Counted from the first letter of the stretch, positions 31,497 to 42,725 are shown. The stretch is DNA of 64,000 nt from Corallium rubrum (GCA_964035015.1 OZ036016.1:4610714-4674713), one strand, 5' to 3'. Numbers and translations are program-made. Notes: generated by a model from the sequence alone, not told the origin.

Positions 31497-32025
31497 CAGG
31501 GGCGTCGTGGCTCATAGATTTTAGGGGTGGCCAAGAGCACAATTTTTCCGACAAACAACAAGGTTTTTCCGACATATCACATATATACATAAGAATTAGG
31601 CAATTAGCTTCGCATAAACGATAAAACATACTTAATTCCGAATTAAATTCGACGATTGCCCGAAGTATAAAACAGACGTATTAAAGCGACAAAGTGTGCT
31701 GCTATGCTGCACGCAACCGCTACTAGTGAATTTAATACTGAAATAACAAAAAGTCAAAAGACAAACCTGGAAAGGATTCGCAGGAGCACCAGCATGTTTG
31801 TATGGAATATGTTGGTGTTTCTTTACTCTATCCGAATGATATTTATTGTTATGGCGAGATCGATAATCACTGTCAAATGTCTTCTTGCATAGCAGACATT
31901 CAACTTTCCGACGTTTCGTTGTTGTTGGCATAACTCAAAAGTGATAGTCATGACCAGAAACCGCGAAAAGCTTATGCCCGAATTCCGACAAAACTGTGTT
32001 GAACGACATTGGGGGGTGGGGGGGG
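31497..32025 (-). mobile_element. hAT transposon remnant
   Basis: A hAT-like terminus CAGGGGCGTCGTGGCTCATA begins at about 31500. On the minus strand a C2H2-type transposase N-terminus lies at 31767-31931. No matching right TIR was found. The right limit is guessed from the G-rich run at about 32010-32030. The element is internally deleted. Confidence 0.5.
31767..31931 (-). pseudogene. hAT-type transposase N-terminal exon
   Basis: A true ATG at 31931 opens a frame of 55 codons, MPTTTKRRKVECLLCKKTFD then YRSRHNNKYHSDRVKKHQHI, ending GAPANPFQ at a possible donor (CAG|GTTTGT). Cys12, Cys15, His27 and His32 form a C2H2 finger preceded by a basic KRRK. The IPYKHAGAPANPF stretch resembles the N-terminal region of ZMYM1-like/hAT transposases in invertebrates (from memory). 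After the donor the frame loses protein character. No dimerisation domain or catalytic residues are present, so it is a fragment. Confidence 0.55.
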
Positions 32026-32708
32026 ATGGAAACTGTTGTTTAACCTTTCATTGTAGTGTACAACTTTCCCAGATGTCTTCCAGTTGATAAGTAAAACCTT
32101 CTGGTGTTAGACAGAGTGAAAAGATAATGTTTTACCCCAAAAACAATGGACGTGAAAGGGTTATAATCAACAGTGTAAAACTTGTCTGTCAGAGTAAAAT
32201 CATCTGGCGTTAGACAAAGTAGAAAGATAAAGTTGTCTCACAGCCAATGACAATGTGCGTGAAACTGTGAAAGGGTTAATCAACACAAGTTGTTTAACCT
32301 TTTAGTGTACGACTTTCCGAGGTATCTCCCAGTTGATAAATAAAACCTTCTGGTGTTAATAGCCAGAGTAAAAAATAAAGTTCCAGAATAACAATGGGCG
32401 CGTGAAAGGGTTGATCAACAGTGTGTTTAATTATTTACTGCATGACTTTCTGAGACGTTCCCATGGAAACCAGGCTTAAAGTCCCTAATGCAAGTAAAAG
32501 GGCGGCGATGTGACTTTACGAGACTTGAATTTGAATTTATTAAATTTCCACTTAACGTGTGGCAGGAGAGAGGAACAGAACTTTCGTCCCAATTGACACC
32601 AAACTCCTATGTGAAGACAACAAAGACCTACAATCATGGAATAATTACATTGGGACAACTTGCAACAATGTCACTTCTAAGCAAAGATGCATTTTGCACA
32701 GTTAAGTT

Positions 32709-32826
32709 ATCCTCCTCCTCCCCCCCTCCCCCACCATACAATGTTGGTTCAGAAACATGGTATGAGGTGCGGGTAAGGCCTACCCCCAGGGACCAACATT
32801 GCATGGTGGGGGGAAGGGGGGAAGGT
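32709..32826. repeat. Palindromic MITE-like element
   Basis: Left CCCCACCATACAATGTTGGT pairs with right ACCAACATTGCATGGTGGGG, and C-rich and G-rich runs flank the two sides. Confidence 0.65.
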
Positions 32827-32961
32827 AGACTTGTGAGGGTAGAGGAAGACCTGTGATGGTGGTTTGGAGCAGGCGACGGATTTTTTTTTTCAAAGAGTTT
32901 ACGATGCCGTCAGAAATCGCGCTCGCGCGGAAAATGTCCCAATTAATTATTCTATGATTGT

Positions 32962-33180
32962 AGGTGTTGGTTTTACGGAGGGAGAAAAACCGGGGAACCC
33001 GACGAAAAACCCTCAGAGCACAGGAGAGAACAACTAAACTCTACTCACATAAGTCCCAAGCTGGTGGAGTACGGGGTTGTTCCCAAACGGTCACCCATCC
33101 AAGTACTAACCCCGTCCGACCAGGCTTAACTATTGGTGAGAGGCAGCGTCCTAACAGCACACGCCACTCGTGCTCCCCGG
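32962..33180 (-). repeat. 5S-rRNA-derived SINE, copy 1
   Basis: On the minus strand AGTTAAGCCTGGTCGGACGG followed by GGTTAGTACTTGGATGGGTG closely follows the internal control region of 5S rRNA (A box, intermediate element, C box). Body blocks GGGTTTTTCGTCGGGTTCCC and GGTTTTTCTCCCTCCG follow. Copy 2 is at 61637-61858 in the same orientation. It is not a 5S gene: the first and last stem strands do not match 5S. Confidence 0.8.
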
Positions 33181-33314
33181 AGACGTCTCCCCCCTGACTA
33201 TATCCATGCACCTCTGAACTACCCGTATAATCTCTACAGTAATAAAAACATAGCTTTGAAAAACGTATTTACCCTGGTGAATGGCAATGTTGCAAAGTTC
33301 TTAGAAGAACTGAA

Positions 33315-33370
33315 ATATAGAAAAACCTTACTATATTTCGATTGTTGTTTCAACACTGCCTACGCAGGAA
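33315..33370. repeat. Fold-back family A, solo right arm
   Basis: CCTTACTATATTTCGATTGT followed by TGTTTCAACACTGCCTACGC, without the rest of the element. Confidence 0.7.
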
Positions 33371-34260
33371 ACCTGAAAACAGGAGAAACAAATTCGGAAG
33401 AAAAGACCTCCGTTATTTTTCTATCTTTGTGCTCAATCCGGTAATCCTTGCAATCTGACTGCATGTCGGCAGCATAATTTAGGGAAATCGGAATATCATA
33501 AGGAAAATGTTGTTCGCATATACAAAGGAGTTTGATAGGGCGTAGGGTAAAACTGGACTATTTTCGGGACTATTGTTTGGATCAGTTTTTGCGTCTCATT
33601 TGTCTCATTTTTCATCTCAATTTTTCGGGTGAAAACTCTACATTGTTATTAGCCTATAGTATAATAGTCTAATAATGACCAAAGCCGCAGAATTTTTATC
33701 TCTTGACTTGTAACTTTATCCGCGTATATCTAAGTCTATAAACAGCATGTGTTTCGCGATACTTGTATCGACTTATTTTACTACCAAATTCAATAGCATT
33801 TAGTAGCGCAAACAGTTTTAAATTTCTGTTGAACTCAGTTTCATAGCATTTTACATCAATTTAGGCGTCTGCGGCGTCCGCTTAATAAAGGTGTCTGCTT
33901 AAATAGAGGTTTCATTTACAGGACTTATATGAATCCAATTTAGGAACTGTCTACTTAACAATCCAAGATCTAGATATCTGCTTAACACAGAGCCGCTTAA
34001 TAAAAGTTTAGCTGTAATTAGGAAGCTCCAGATTTGAAGTCAGATTTAGGAAACACCATGAAGTCACATTTAAAAAAAAACTTGAGGGGGACAACGTTTG
34101 AAATTCAATATATTGTTAATTGAATATTTTACTGTCAGTTTTACCATTAAGCTACTGAGACTCGGATGAAGAGCTGGATTGCTATACATAGTGTAATGTA
34201 AGAGACGTTTGGTAGATGTTCGTCAAGATGTTTCTGAATCCCAAACAAGGATCGAAGTGA
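33371..34260. other. Mostly unremarkable; possible pogo-like TIR
   Basis: At about 33860-34020, TAAAGGTGTCTGCTTAAATA and CACAGAGCCGCTTAATAAAA then GTTTAGCTGTA resemble subterminal repeats and an end of a pogo/Tigger-like element. The partner end was not found. Confidence 0.3.
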
Positions 34261-34268
34261 ACTTCCAA

Positions 34269-34397
34269 CCTTCTAATGACCAGTTAGACCTTCTAATGAC
34301 CAGTTAGACCTTCTAATGACCAGTTAGACCTTCTAATGACCAGTTAGACCTTCTAATGACCAGTTAGACCTTCTAATGACCAGTTAGACCTTCTAAT
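34269..34397 (-). repeat. 20-bp minisatellite, 6.4 units
   Basis: The unit CCTTCTAATGACCAGTTAGA is repeated six times without a mismatch, then a diverged unit. Its reverse complement matches the anticodon-arm part of the tRNA-like SINE at 34840-34867 (GTCTAACCGGTCATTAGAAG), so the array arose by amplifying an internal piece of that SINE. Confidence 0.95.
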
Positions 34398-34559
34398 TGA
34401 GCTACCGAGCTACAAGTGAAGAAATAAGTCTGGAAGTTCATAGTTCTATGTGCTTCCTAAGTGGTAGCGTTTGTATACGAAAAGTACATAAACTAATGTT
34501 GAGTGGTACATGTATACATACTACATGCGTGAGCTTGATGTAATGTGACAGACGTTACA

Positions 34560-34910
34560 TTACATTACATTACACTAAGCTGGTTAGAGTGTCTAATAAA
34601 CCGGTTATTAGAAGGTGTTACAAGTTTAATCCCTGTCCAAGAAACATTCTTTGAGCTTGACGAACGTCCACCGAACGTCTTACATTACACCAAGCTCGCA
34701 AACGTACCATATGCACTACATGTATACGTACAACTTATCACATTACTTTAACCACTACATCTCATATGCAAACGCTATCAGGAAGCACATGACTATGAAT
34801 TTAAAACCTTAGCTCTCCATCTGAACCTCAGTGGCTAATGGTTAGAGCGTCTAACCGGTCATTAGAAGCTTGCAGGTTCTGTTTGGGGTCTCAGTAATTG
34901 AGCTTGACGC
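34560..34910 (+). repeat. tRNA-derived SINE sequence
   Basis: Two tandem, diverged heads. The clearer one (34825-34890) has TCAGTGGCTAATGGTTAGAG (A box) and GCAGGTTCTGTTTGG (B box). It continues after the hAT MITE at 35163 (AACGTCTACCAAACGTCTG). The shared unit also occurs at about 57730-58060. Confidence 0.65.
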
Positions 34911-35154
34911 AGGCGCGCAACGAGAGGGGGGTTGGGGGGTGCGACCGACCCCTTTTTGGGGGTGCGATGGAAATTTTGGAGGTCAAAACATGTGATTTAA
35001 AAGCTTTATAATGGGTCAAAAGTGTCTTCAATGCAGGAAATGCTATTTTACAGACCCAAAGTTCAAAAGTTTCCCATGGGGCGACCCCCTAGATTGGTGT
35101 CGTCACTTTGTCCAAAAAACGACCCCCCTTTCAAAAATCCTGGTTGCGCCCTTG
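34910..35154. mobile_element. hAT MITE, 245 bp, with 8-bp target duplication
   Basis: The left end is CAGGCGCGCAACGAGAGGGG and the inverted right end is CAAGGGCGCAACCAGGATTT. The target duplication GCTTGACG is exact at 34902-34909 and 35155-35162. An 8-bp duplication with CA(G)GGCGC ends is diagnostic of hAT. It splits a tRNA-derived SINE. The frame 35022-35411 running through it is spurious. Confidence 0.92.
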
Positions 35155-35789
35155 GCTTGACGAACGTCTACCAAACGTCTGTTACATTACACCAAGCTCA
35201 CAGATGTACCACATGCACTACATGTATACGTACAACTGTTAATGTAAGGGACTATAAGAAAACGTTATTTACTAACGTCACTAAAAGTAGTTATGTAACA
35301 GATACTGTATGTAAGACTACATTCCTAGCAAAGAAACTTGATATGAAACTAAACAATGTATCACTTAATGAAAAACATTCGTCAGAGTGGAGTATTGGGC
35401 AAGTCATTTAAACTAAGTATTGACCTACTTGTTCTTGCTTACTGAGAAATAACCGAGCTGTTCTTATTTCATGCGCATGCACGCAATCAAAATATGAATA
35501 CTCTTTTTCTATTTAAAAAATGCAACGATTAAGTTGGTAGGACAGTTTCGTAAGTTCGTTAACGTAAAAACTTTGAAGATTGACCTTGTGTGAACTGTAA
35601 CATCCAGCAAGAAATTTACCGAAAACAGCAAGCGTGTATCTAGCACATATAATGACACTCATTAAACATGGGTTTCTTTTGGTTTTCTTTCATGAATTAT
35701 TAATCATTTCGGTAGATTTTAGTTGGGTTTTCTGGATTTATTGGGAACACGAGTTCTTCAGACGTTTGGTAGACGTATGAGAGCTATGT

Positions 35790-36210
35790 AGAATGAAGCT
35801 CAGATCTGTACTATAAAACTTTTCAAAAATCAAGACCTTCTCTAGAGCTATGCAATGAACTAGAATAAAACTCAACATCTGTACTATGAAACTTTTCAAT
35901 AATCAAGAGCTCATGCAATGAACTAGAATAAACCTCAGTCGAAATATAGTAAGGTTAGATATACTGCCGAAACAGAGAACGTAGGAGTCTAACGTTTCGA
36001 GCGAAGGTCCTTCGTCAAAGAGAAAACGTCCGCGTAGACTCCTACGTTCTCTGTTTCGGCAGTATATCTAACCTCACTATATTTCGATTGTTGTTTCTAC
36101 ACTGCCTACGCAGCACGCTACTTTTATTGCACTATTTAAAATAAAACTCAGATCTGTACTATGAAACTTTTCAATAATCAAGACCATCGCTAGAGCTATG
36201 CAATGACTAC
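35790..36210 (+). repeat. Minisatellite, about 70-80 bp unit, split by a fold-back
   Basis: Units with CTCAGATCTGTACTATAAAA, CTTTTCAAAAATCAAGACCT and CTAGAGCTATGCAATGA lie on both sides of fold-back family A copy 5 (35939-36090). Confidence 0.8.
35939..36090. repeat. Fold-back family A, copy 5
   Basis: Arms from TCGAAATATAGTAAGGTTAG to its complement. The central core on the minus strand is TTGACGA...GAAACGTTAGA, with the first core C changed to T, so ribozyme activity would be lost. Confidence 0.9.
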
Positions 36211-36565
36211 GAGCTTAGATCTACAATACGAGCCTTTTTATGGGGAGAAAAAGCAATTTTTCATGATTTCGACTATATCAAGAATAATGAAAACGCCACG
36301 GTGTTATCGGCATGCTGACGTGATGTTTCCCATTTTTAATACAATCTTGTACATTTGCTTACTTTGTACAACTCCATTTCCTATACTTTATTGATGAATG
36401 TGTCTAAAACAGGAAGTATGTCGGCGATTCAAAGGGTGGAGAGATTAGGAACGCTGTGAGTGTGGAATAATAAAATCATGTTTTCTAAAATGGATTAAGA
36501 AACCATACATCGTCACCTTTAGTTAAACAAACAGCAGATGTCGATGGTGCTACGATGGCGGAATA

Positions 36566-36782
36566 CAGGGCCGTCCTCAGAAAATTTTGCAGAGGGGGGT
36601 GTTGTACGCTCAATTTCGCCGACTGCACAGAATCGTCACTCGTCAGTACTCGGTACTCGCCGGATCTGACCTTGTCTGCCGACTATAGAACAAATAAAGC
36701 AATTCTTGGGAGGGGGGGGGGGCGGTCACATCCCCCCCCCCCCCACACACACACACACACCCCACCCTAGCGCCGGCCCTTG
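36566..36782. mobile_element. hAT MITE, 217 bp, with 8-bp target duplication
   Basis: The left end is CAGGGCCGTCCTCAG and the inverted right end is CAAGGGCCGGCGCTAGG. The target duplication GCGGAATA is exact at 36558-36565 and 36783-36790. The interior holds a G run, a C run and (AC)n, so length polymorphism is likely. The frame 36555-36770 over it is spurious. Confidence 0.93.
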
Positions 36783-36889
36783 GCGGAATATTACACTGTT
36801 CGATGTTCGACCTAGCTGAAATATTGTATGCTAGCTTGGATATAGGAATTGACTATAAATGTTCTTTCAGTTGTTTGAATCCTTGAATT

Positions 36890-38757
36890 CCGAAGTGGGA
36901 CTTGAACCCATGCACAACCTCCTATCGCCAGTGAAACCCTCTATAAACATTGACCAACTGGGACTTGATTTGAACGTAGATTGAATCATAGACTATGTAC
37001 AACCTTCTGATCGCCGTTGAGACGCTCCAACCATTGAGCTACTGAGACTCAGATGATTTGAACGTAGATTGAATATGTGTACAACCCACAACCTTCTGAT
37101 CACCAGTGAGACGCTCTAATCATCGAGCTACTGAGACTCAGATGATTTGAACGTAGATTGAATAATATGTGTGTACAACCCACAACCTTCTGATCGCCAG
37201 TGAGATGCTCTAACCATTGAGCTACTGAGACTCAGATGATTTGAACGTAGATTGAATATGTGTACAACACACAACCTTCTGATGACCAGTGAGACGCTCT
37301 AACCATTGAGCTACTGGGACTCAGTTGATTTGAACGTAGTTTGAATATGTGTACAACCCACAACCTTCTGATGACCACTGAAATGCTCTAACCATTGAGC
37401 TACTAGGACTCAGATGATTTGAACGTAGGTTGAATATGTGTACAACCCACAACCTTCTGATCGCCAGTGAGATGCTCTAACCATTGAGCTACTGAGACTC
37501 AGATGATTTGAACGTAGATTGAATATGTGTACAACCCACAACCTTCTGATCACCAGTGAGACACTCTAACCATTGAGCTACTGAGACTCAGATGATTTGA
37601 ACGTAGATTGAATATGTGTACAACCCACAACCTTCTGATGACCAGTGAGATGCTCTAACCATTGAGCTACTGAGACTCAGATGATTTGAACGTAGATTGA
37701 ATATGTGTACAACCCACAACCTTGTGATCACCAGTGAGATGCTCTAACCATTGAGCTAATATAGGACTCAGATGATTTGAACGTAGATTGAATATGTGTA
37801 CAACCCACAATCTTCTGATCACCAGTGAGATGCTCTAACCATTGAGCTACTGGAACTCAGATGATTTGAACGTAGATTGAATATGTGTACAACCCACAAT
37901 CTTCTGATCTCCAGTGAGATGCTCTAACCATTGAGCTACCGAGACTCAGATGATTTGAACGTAGATTGAATATGTGTACAACCCACAACCTTCTCATCAC
38001 CAGTGAAATGCTCTAACCATTGAGCTACTGAGATTCAAATGATTTGAACGTCACAATCTTCTGATGGCCAGTGAGACGCTCTTACCATTGAGCTACTGAG
38101 ACTCAAATGATTTGAACGTCACAATCTTCTGATGGCCAGTGAGACGCTCTAACCATTGAGCTACTGGGACTCAGTTGATCTGAACGTAGATTGAATATGT
38201 GTACAACCCACAACCTTCTGATCGCCAGTGAGATGCTCTAACCATACTGGGACTCAGATGGTTTGAATGTAGGTTGAGTTCGATGTATGACATTATATAC
38301 TGCTATATGTGCAAGTATGATGATATTAATGTCGTAATGCACACAACCATCTAATTGTTAGTGAGATGCTCTAACCATTGAGCTATAGAGACTCAGATGA
38401 TTTGAACGTAGGTTGAATATGTGTACAACCCACAATCTTCTGATCACCAGTGAGATGCTCTAACCATTGAGCTACTGGGACTCAGATGATTTGAACGTAG
38501 GTTGAATATGTGTACAACCCACAATCTTCTGATGACCGGTGAGATGCTCTAACCATTGAGCTACTGAGACTCAGATGATCTGAACGTAGGTTGAATATGT
38601 GTACAACCCACAACCTTCTGATCACCAGTGAGATGCTCTAACCATTGAGCTACTGAGACTCAGATGATCTGAACGTAGGTTGAATATGTGTACAACCCAC
38701 AACCTTCTGATCACCAGTGAGATGTTCTAACCATTGAGCTACTGGAACTCGGATAAG
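36890..38757 (-). repeat. Satellite of tRNA-like units, about 91 bp, roughly 20 copies
   Basis: On the minus strand each unit has TCAGTAGCTCAATGGTTAGA (A-box-like), GCATCTCACTGG, GATCAGAAGGTTGTGGGTTG (partial B box) and a non-tRNA spacer TACACATATTCAATCTACGT then TCAAATCATC. Copies differ at the ACTGG(C/T)GATC/ACC site. Two units are shortened (38041-38160), and one break at about 38275-38370 holds unrelated sequence. Related single units lie on plus at 56380-56870. The minus frame ending near 38928 (VAQWLEHLTG) is a known type of tRNA-like shadow. Confidence 0.93.
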
Positions 38758-38999
38758 GTTAAGCTCCCCGAAATAATTTAAGATTTTAACGAGGGGCTCA
38801 GCCTTCCTGTTGCCTCCACTGCACCACTGGGACGTTGACATTCCAAAGTGAGTGTTACCATGGTGACAGATAAATACTGACACCTCATTGGTGCTGACTT
38901 GACATATTACCTTGTATGGACGGTACATGAAATGCTAAGGCGCGTCCTGACATGTTATTAATCCAATTTGGTGCGGAGAGAGATTAAACTATATATAGT

Positions 39000-41625
39000 G
39001 AACTTCCTCTAAGGCGGACACCTCTCTAAGACGGACACCTCTCTAAGGTGGGCACCTCTCTAAGATAGACACCTCTCTAAGGCGGACACATCTCTAAGAT
39101 AGACACCTCTCTAAGATAGACACCTCTCTAAGATAGACACCTCTAAGGTGGACACCTCTAAGGTGGACACCTCTCTAAGACGGACACCTCTCTAAGACGG
39201 ACACCTCTCTAAGATAGACACCTCTCTAAGATAGACACCTCTCTAAGATAGACACCTCTCTAAGATAGACACCTCTCTAAGATAGACACCTCTCTAAGAT
39301 TGACACCTCTAAGGTGGACACCTCTAAGGTGGACACCTCTCTAAGACGGACACCTCTCTAAGACGGACACCTCTCTAAGACGGACACCTCTCTAAGATAG
39401 ACACCTCTCTAAGAGACACCTCTCTAAGATAGACACCTCTCTAAGATAGACACCTCTCTAAGATAGACACCTCTCTAAGATAGACACCTCTCTAAGATAG
39501 ACACCTCTCTAAGATAGGCACCTCTCTAAGATAGACACCTCTCTAAGATAGACACCTCTCTAAGATAGACTCCTCTCTAAGATAGACACCTCTCTAAGAT
39601 AGACACCTCTCTAAGATAGACACCTCTCTAAGATAGACACCTCTAAGGTGGACACCTCTAAGGTGGACACCTCTCTAAAACGGACACCTCTCTAAGACGG
39701 ACACCTCTCTAAGACGGACACCTCTCTAAGATAGACACCTCTCTAAGAGACACCTCTCTAAGATAGACACCTCTCTAAGATAGACACCTCTCTAAGATAG
39801 ACACCTCTCTAAGATAGACACCTCTCTAAGATAGGCACCTCTCTAAGATAGACACCTCTCTAAGATAGACACCTCTCTAAGATAGACTCCTCTCTAAGAT
39901 AGACACCTCTCTAAGATAGACACCTCTCTAAGATAGACACCTCTCTAAGATAGACACCTCTCTAAGATAGACACCTCTCTAAGATAGACACCTCTCTAAG
40001 ATAGACACCTCTCTAAGATAGACACCTCTCTAAGATAGACACCTCGAAGGCGGGCACCTCTCTAAGGCGGACACCTCTCTAAGGTGGACAGCTAATCTTG
40101 GCCACTCATTACTTACTATAGTAAAACTCTTTCTAAGACGGACACCTCTCTAAGGCGGACACCTCTCTAAGGCGGACACCTCTAAGACGGACACCTCTCT
40201 AAGCCGGACACCTCTCTAAGGCAGACACCTCTCTAAGATAGACACCTCTCTAAGGTGGACACCTCTCTAAGGCAGACACCTCTCTAAGGTGGACACCTCC
40301 CTAAGGCAGACACCTCTCTAAGGTGGACACCTCTCTAAGGCAGACACCTCTCTAAGGTGGACACCTCTCTAAGGCAGACACCTCTCTGAGGTGGACACCT
40401 CTCTAAGGCAGACACCTCTCTAAGGCAGACACCTCTCTAAGGCAGACACCTCTCTAAGGTGGACACCTCTCTAAGGCGGACACCTCTCTAAGATAGACAC
40501 CTCTCTAAGGTGGACACCTCTCTAAGGCAGACACGTCTCTAAGATAGACACCTCTCTAAGATAGACACCTCTCTAAGGTGGACAACTCTCTAAGATAGAC
40601 ACCTCTCTAAGGTGGACAACTCTCTAAGATAGACACCTCTCTAAGGTGGACACCTCTCTAAGGCAGACACCTCTCTAAGATAGACGCCTCTCTAAGGTGG
40701 ACACCTCTCTAAGATAGACGCCTCTCTAAGGTGGACACCTCTCTAAGATAGACACCTCTCTAAGGTGGACACCTCTCTAAGGCAGACACCTCTCTAAGAT
40801 AAACACCTCTCTAAGGTGGACACCTCTCTAAGATAGACACCTCTCTAAGGTGGACACCTCTCTAAGGCAGACACCTCTCTAAGATAGACACCTCTCTAAG
40901 GTGGACACCTCTCTAAGGCAGACACCTCTCTAAGATAGACGCCTCTCTAAGGTGGACACCTCTCTAAGGCAGACACCTCTCTAAGGCGGACACCTCTCTA
41001 AGGCAGACACCTCTCTAAGGCGGACACCTCTCTAAGATAGACACCTCTCTAAGGCGGACACCTCTCTAAGATAGACACCTCTCTAAGGTGGACACCTCTC
41101 TAAGGCAGACACCTCTCTAAGATAGACACCTCTCTAAGGTGGACACCTCTCTAAGGCAGACACCTCTCTAAGATAGACACCTCTCTAAGATAGACACCTC
41201 TCTAAGGTGGACACCTCTCTAAGGCAGACACCTCTCTAAGATAGACACCTCTCTAAGGTGGACACCTCTCTAAGGCAGACACCTCTCTAAGATAGACACC
41301 TCTCTAAGATAGACACCTCTCTAAGGTGGACACCTCTCTAAGGTGGACACCTCTCTAAGGCAGACACCTCTCTAAGATAGACACCTCTCTAAGGTGGACA
41401 CCTCTCTAAGGCAGACACCTCTCTAAGGTGGACACCTCTCTAAGGCGGACACCTCTCTAAGACGGACACCTCTCTGAGACGGACACCTCTCTAAGACGGA
41501 CACCTCTCTAAGGCAGACACCTCTCTAAGGCGGACACCTCTCTAAGATAGACACCTCTCTAAGATAGACACCTCTTTAAGATAGACACCTCTAAGGCGGA
41601 CACCTCTCTAAGACGGACATTTACT
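39000..41625 (+). repeat. 17-bp satellite, about 150 units
   Basis: The unit is TAAGATAGACACCTCTC with variants at AAG(ATAG / GTGG / GCAG / ACGG). The left third is mostly ATAG units; the right part is an ordered alternation of GTGG, GCAG and ATAG. A block with two 15-bp GTGG units, three ACGG units and a shortened AAGAGACACC unit is repeated about 334 bp apart (short unit at 39411 and 39745), showing segmental duplication. A non-repeat gap is at about 40090-40135. Confidence 0.97.
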
Positions 41626-41695
41626 ATTTACCATTCTAAGATTATGAATCGACTTACACTGACCGTCTCAAAAAGCTTAACTTATTACCTATATC

Positions 41696-42130
41696 ATATA
41701 GACGACTTTCAGGCTCATGCGCAGTAGCAACTTTACTTCAAATTTTCATTGGAGGTAAAAACAACTGTTTTAGCTGGAAAGATCATATTAGAAATAGTAA
41801 AAGTGCAAAGTTTAAAATAAATCGGACAAATAGTGCGAAAGCTAGGCTCTTCGGAAGTTTTGCTCTCCACTAGGGATTTAATAGGGATTTTGGCTTGGCG
41901 TGCAACTTCCGCCCGCCAAGCCCAAATCCCTATTAAATCACTAATAAATCCCTGTTGGAATGGTCAACTTTCCGCTTGTGAAACTTTTCCATTTGTGAAG
42001 CAATTCGTTTCAAACTTTGCACTTCTACTATTTTCAATATGCTCGTTCCAGCTAAAACAGTTGTTTTTATCTCCGACGAAAATTTGAATATTTGTTGCTA
42101 CTGCGCATGATCGTGAAAGTCGTCTATTGG
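41696..42130. mobile_element. MITE with about 120-bp TIRs
   Basis: The left TAGACGACTTTCAGGCTCAT then GCGCAGTAGCAAC is mirrored at the right end (GTTGCTACTGCGCATGATCG then TGAAAGTCGTCTA). Arms continue through AAAACAACTGTTTTAGCTGG. The core has an extra inner palindrome (TTAATAGGGATTT and complement near 41880-41940). TA flanks both ends. The frame 41833-42087 is spurious. Confidence 0.85.
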
Positions 42131-42725
42131 CTTGAAATTAAGGATCTTCCCTTCTTTTTTAAGTGTAAAAAAGGTCTCTATGATCTATAGATATCTCCCG
42201 TTTTGTTACTTTTTCTTCTATCCGCTCATCTCGCACTCGTTCAAGTCAAAACAAGTTGCTTCAAGCCAATCCTTGTAGGACTTCTCTTTTTAGAAATTCT
42301 TTTTTCAACAGAATTGTCTTTCTCTGGAACAATCTCTCTCCGATAGTTCGTAATAGTACTTCTGTTTCCATTTTTAAACATGAACTTTATATTCACTACT
42401 CTTCTAAGTTAGACTCCAATTTCGATGTTAATAGACTGCGCATCTGGAATAGTTTCTGTTATAAATGTCGTTCTTTCAATCCAAGCTGTTGCTCTTAAAT
42501 CTTTATTCTTATGTAATTTGTGTATTTGTTTTTTTTTTGTGTTTTTTTTATCGTGTGTTTACTTAATGTTTAGTATGTAATTTTTTTGTTGGGTTGGTCT
42601 TCACATGGGACTCGTGTCCTCTTGATCATTCCTTCAATCATGTTCAAGTATTGCACTCTTTATTTACTGTATATTTGCATTCTTGCACGGTTGTAAAGTT
42701 AATACATAAATAAATAAATAAATAA
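42131..42725 (+). pseudogene. LINE reverse transcriptase C-terminus and 3' tail
   Basis: The frame from about 42256 reads CRTSLFRNSFFNRIVFLWNN, then LSPIVRNSTSVSIFKHELYI, and ends in a Cys-rich IWNSFCYKCRSFNPSCCS before TAA. This is the usual end of CR1/L2/jockey-like ORF2 (S-F-F-x-R-x-[VI]-x-L-W-N-x-L, then S-x-x-x-F-K). Just upstream, in another frame, is ILPFFFKCKKGLYDL-like sequence, so a frameshift has occurred. A 3' UTR and an (AAATA)n tail at about 42700-42725 follow. No fingers/palm catalytic FADD motif remains. It is a dead, 5'-truncated insertion. Confidence 0.8.

Larger units (their letters stand above)
31370..32440 (-). repeat. Degenerate array of CTGGYGTTAGAC units
   Basis: Recurring blocks are AAACCTTCTGGTATTAGTGC, CATCTGGCGTTAGACAAAGT, AGAAAGATAAAGTTGT, a GGGCGTGAAAGGGTTAAT-like block and AATCAACAGTGTGAAA. 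On the minus strand they read as GTCTAACGCCAG flanked by TTTTAC, the motif seen at 22.6, 23.7, 43.9 and 54.6-55.0 kb. A hAT remnant (31497-32025) interrupts it. Confidence 0.7.

Noticed and set aside
33040-33180. Functional 5S rRNA gene
   Set aside because: Only the internal control region matches; terminal stem strands and length do not.
36890-38757. CRISPR-like regular repeat array
   Set aside because: Repeats are head-to-tail with repeated, not unique, spacers; a eukaryotic satellite.
38650-38928. 92-codon minus frame with VAQWLEHLTG
   Set aside because: This is the familiar translation of a tRNA-like repeat head (A-box region read in one frame) continuing into unique sequence; not a gene.
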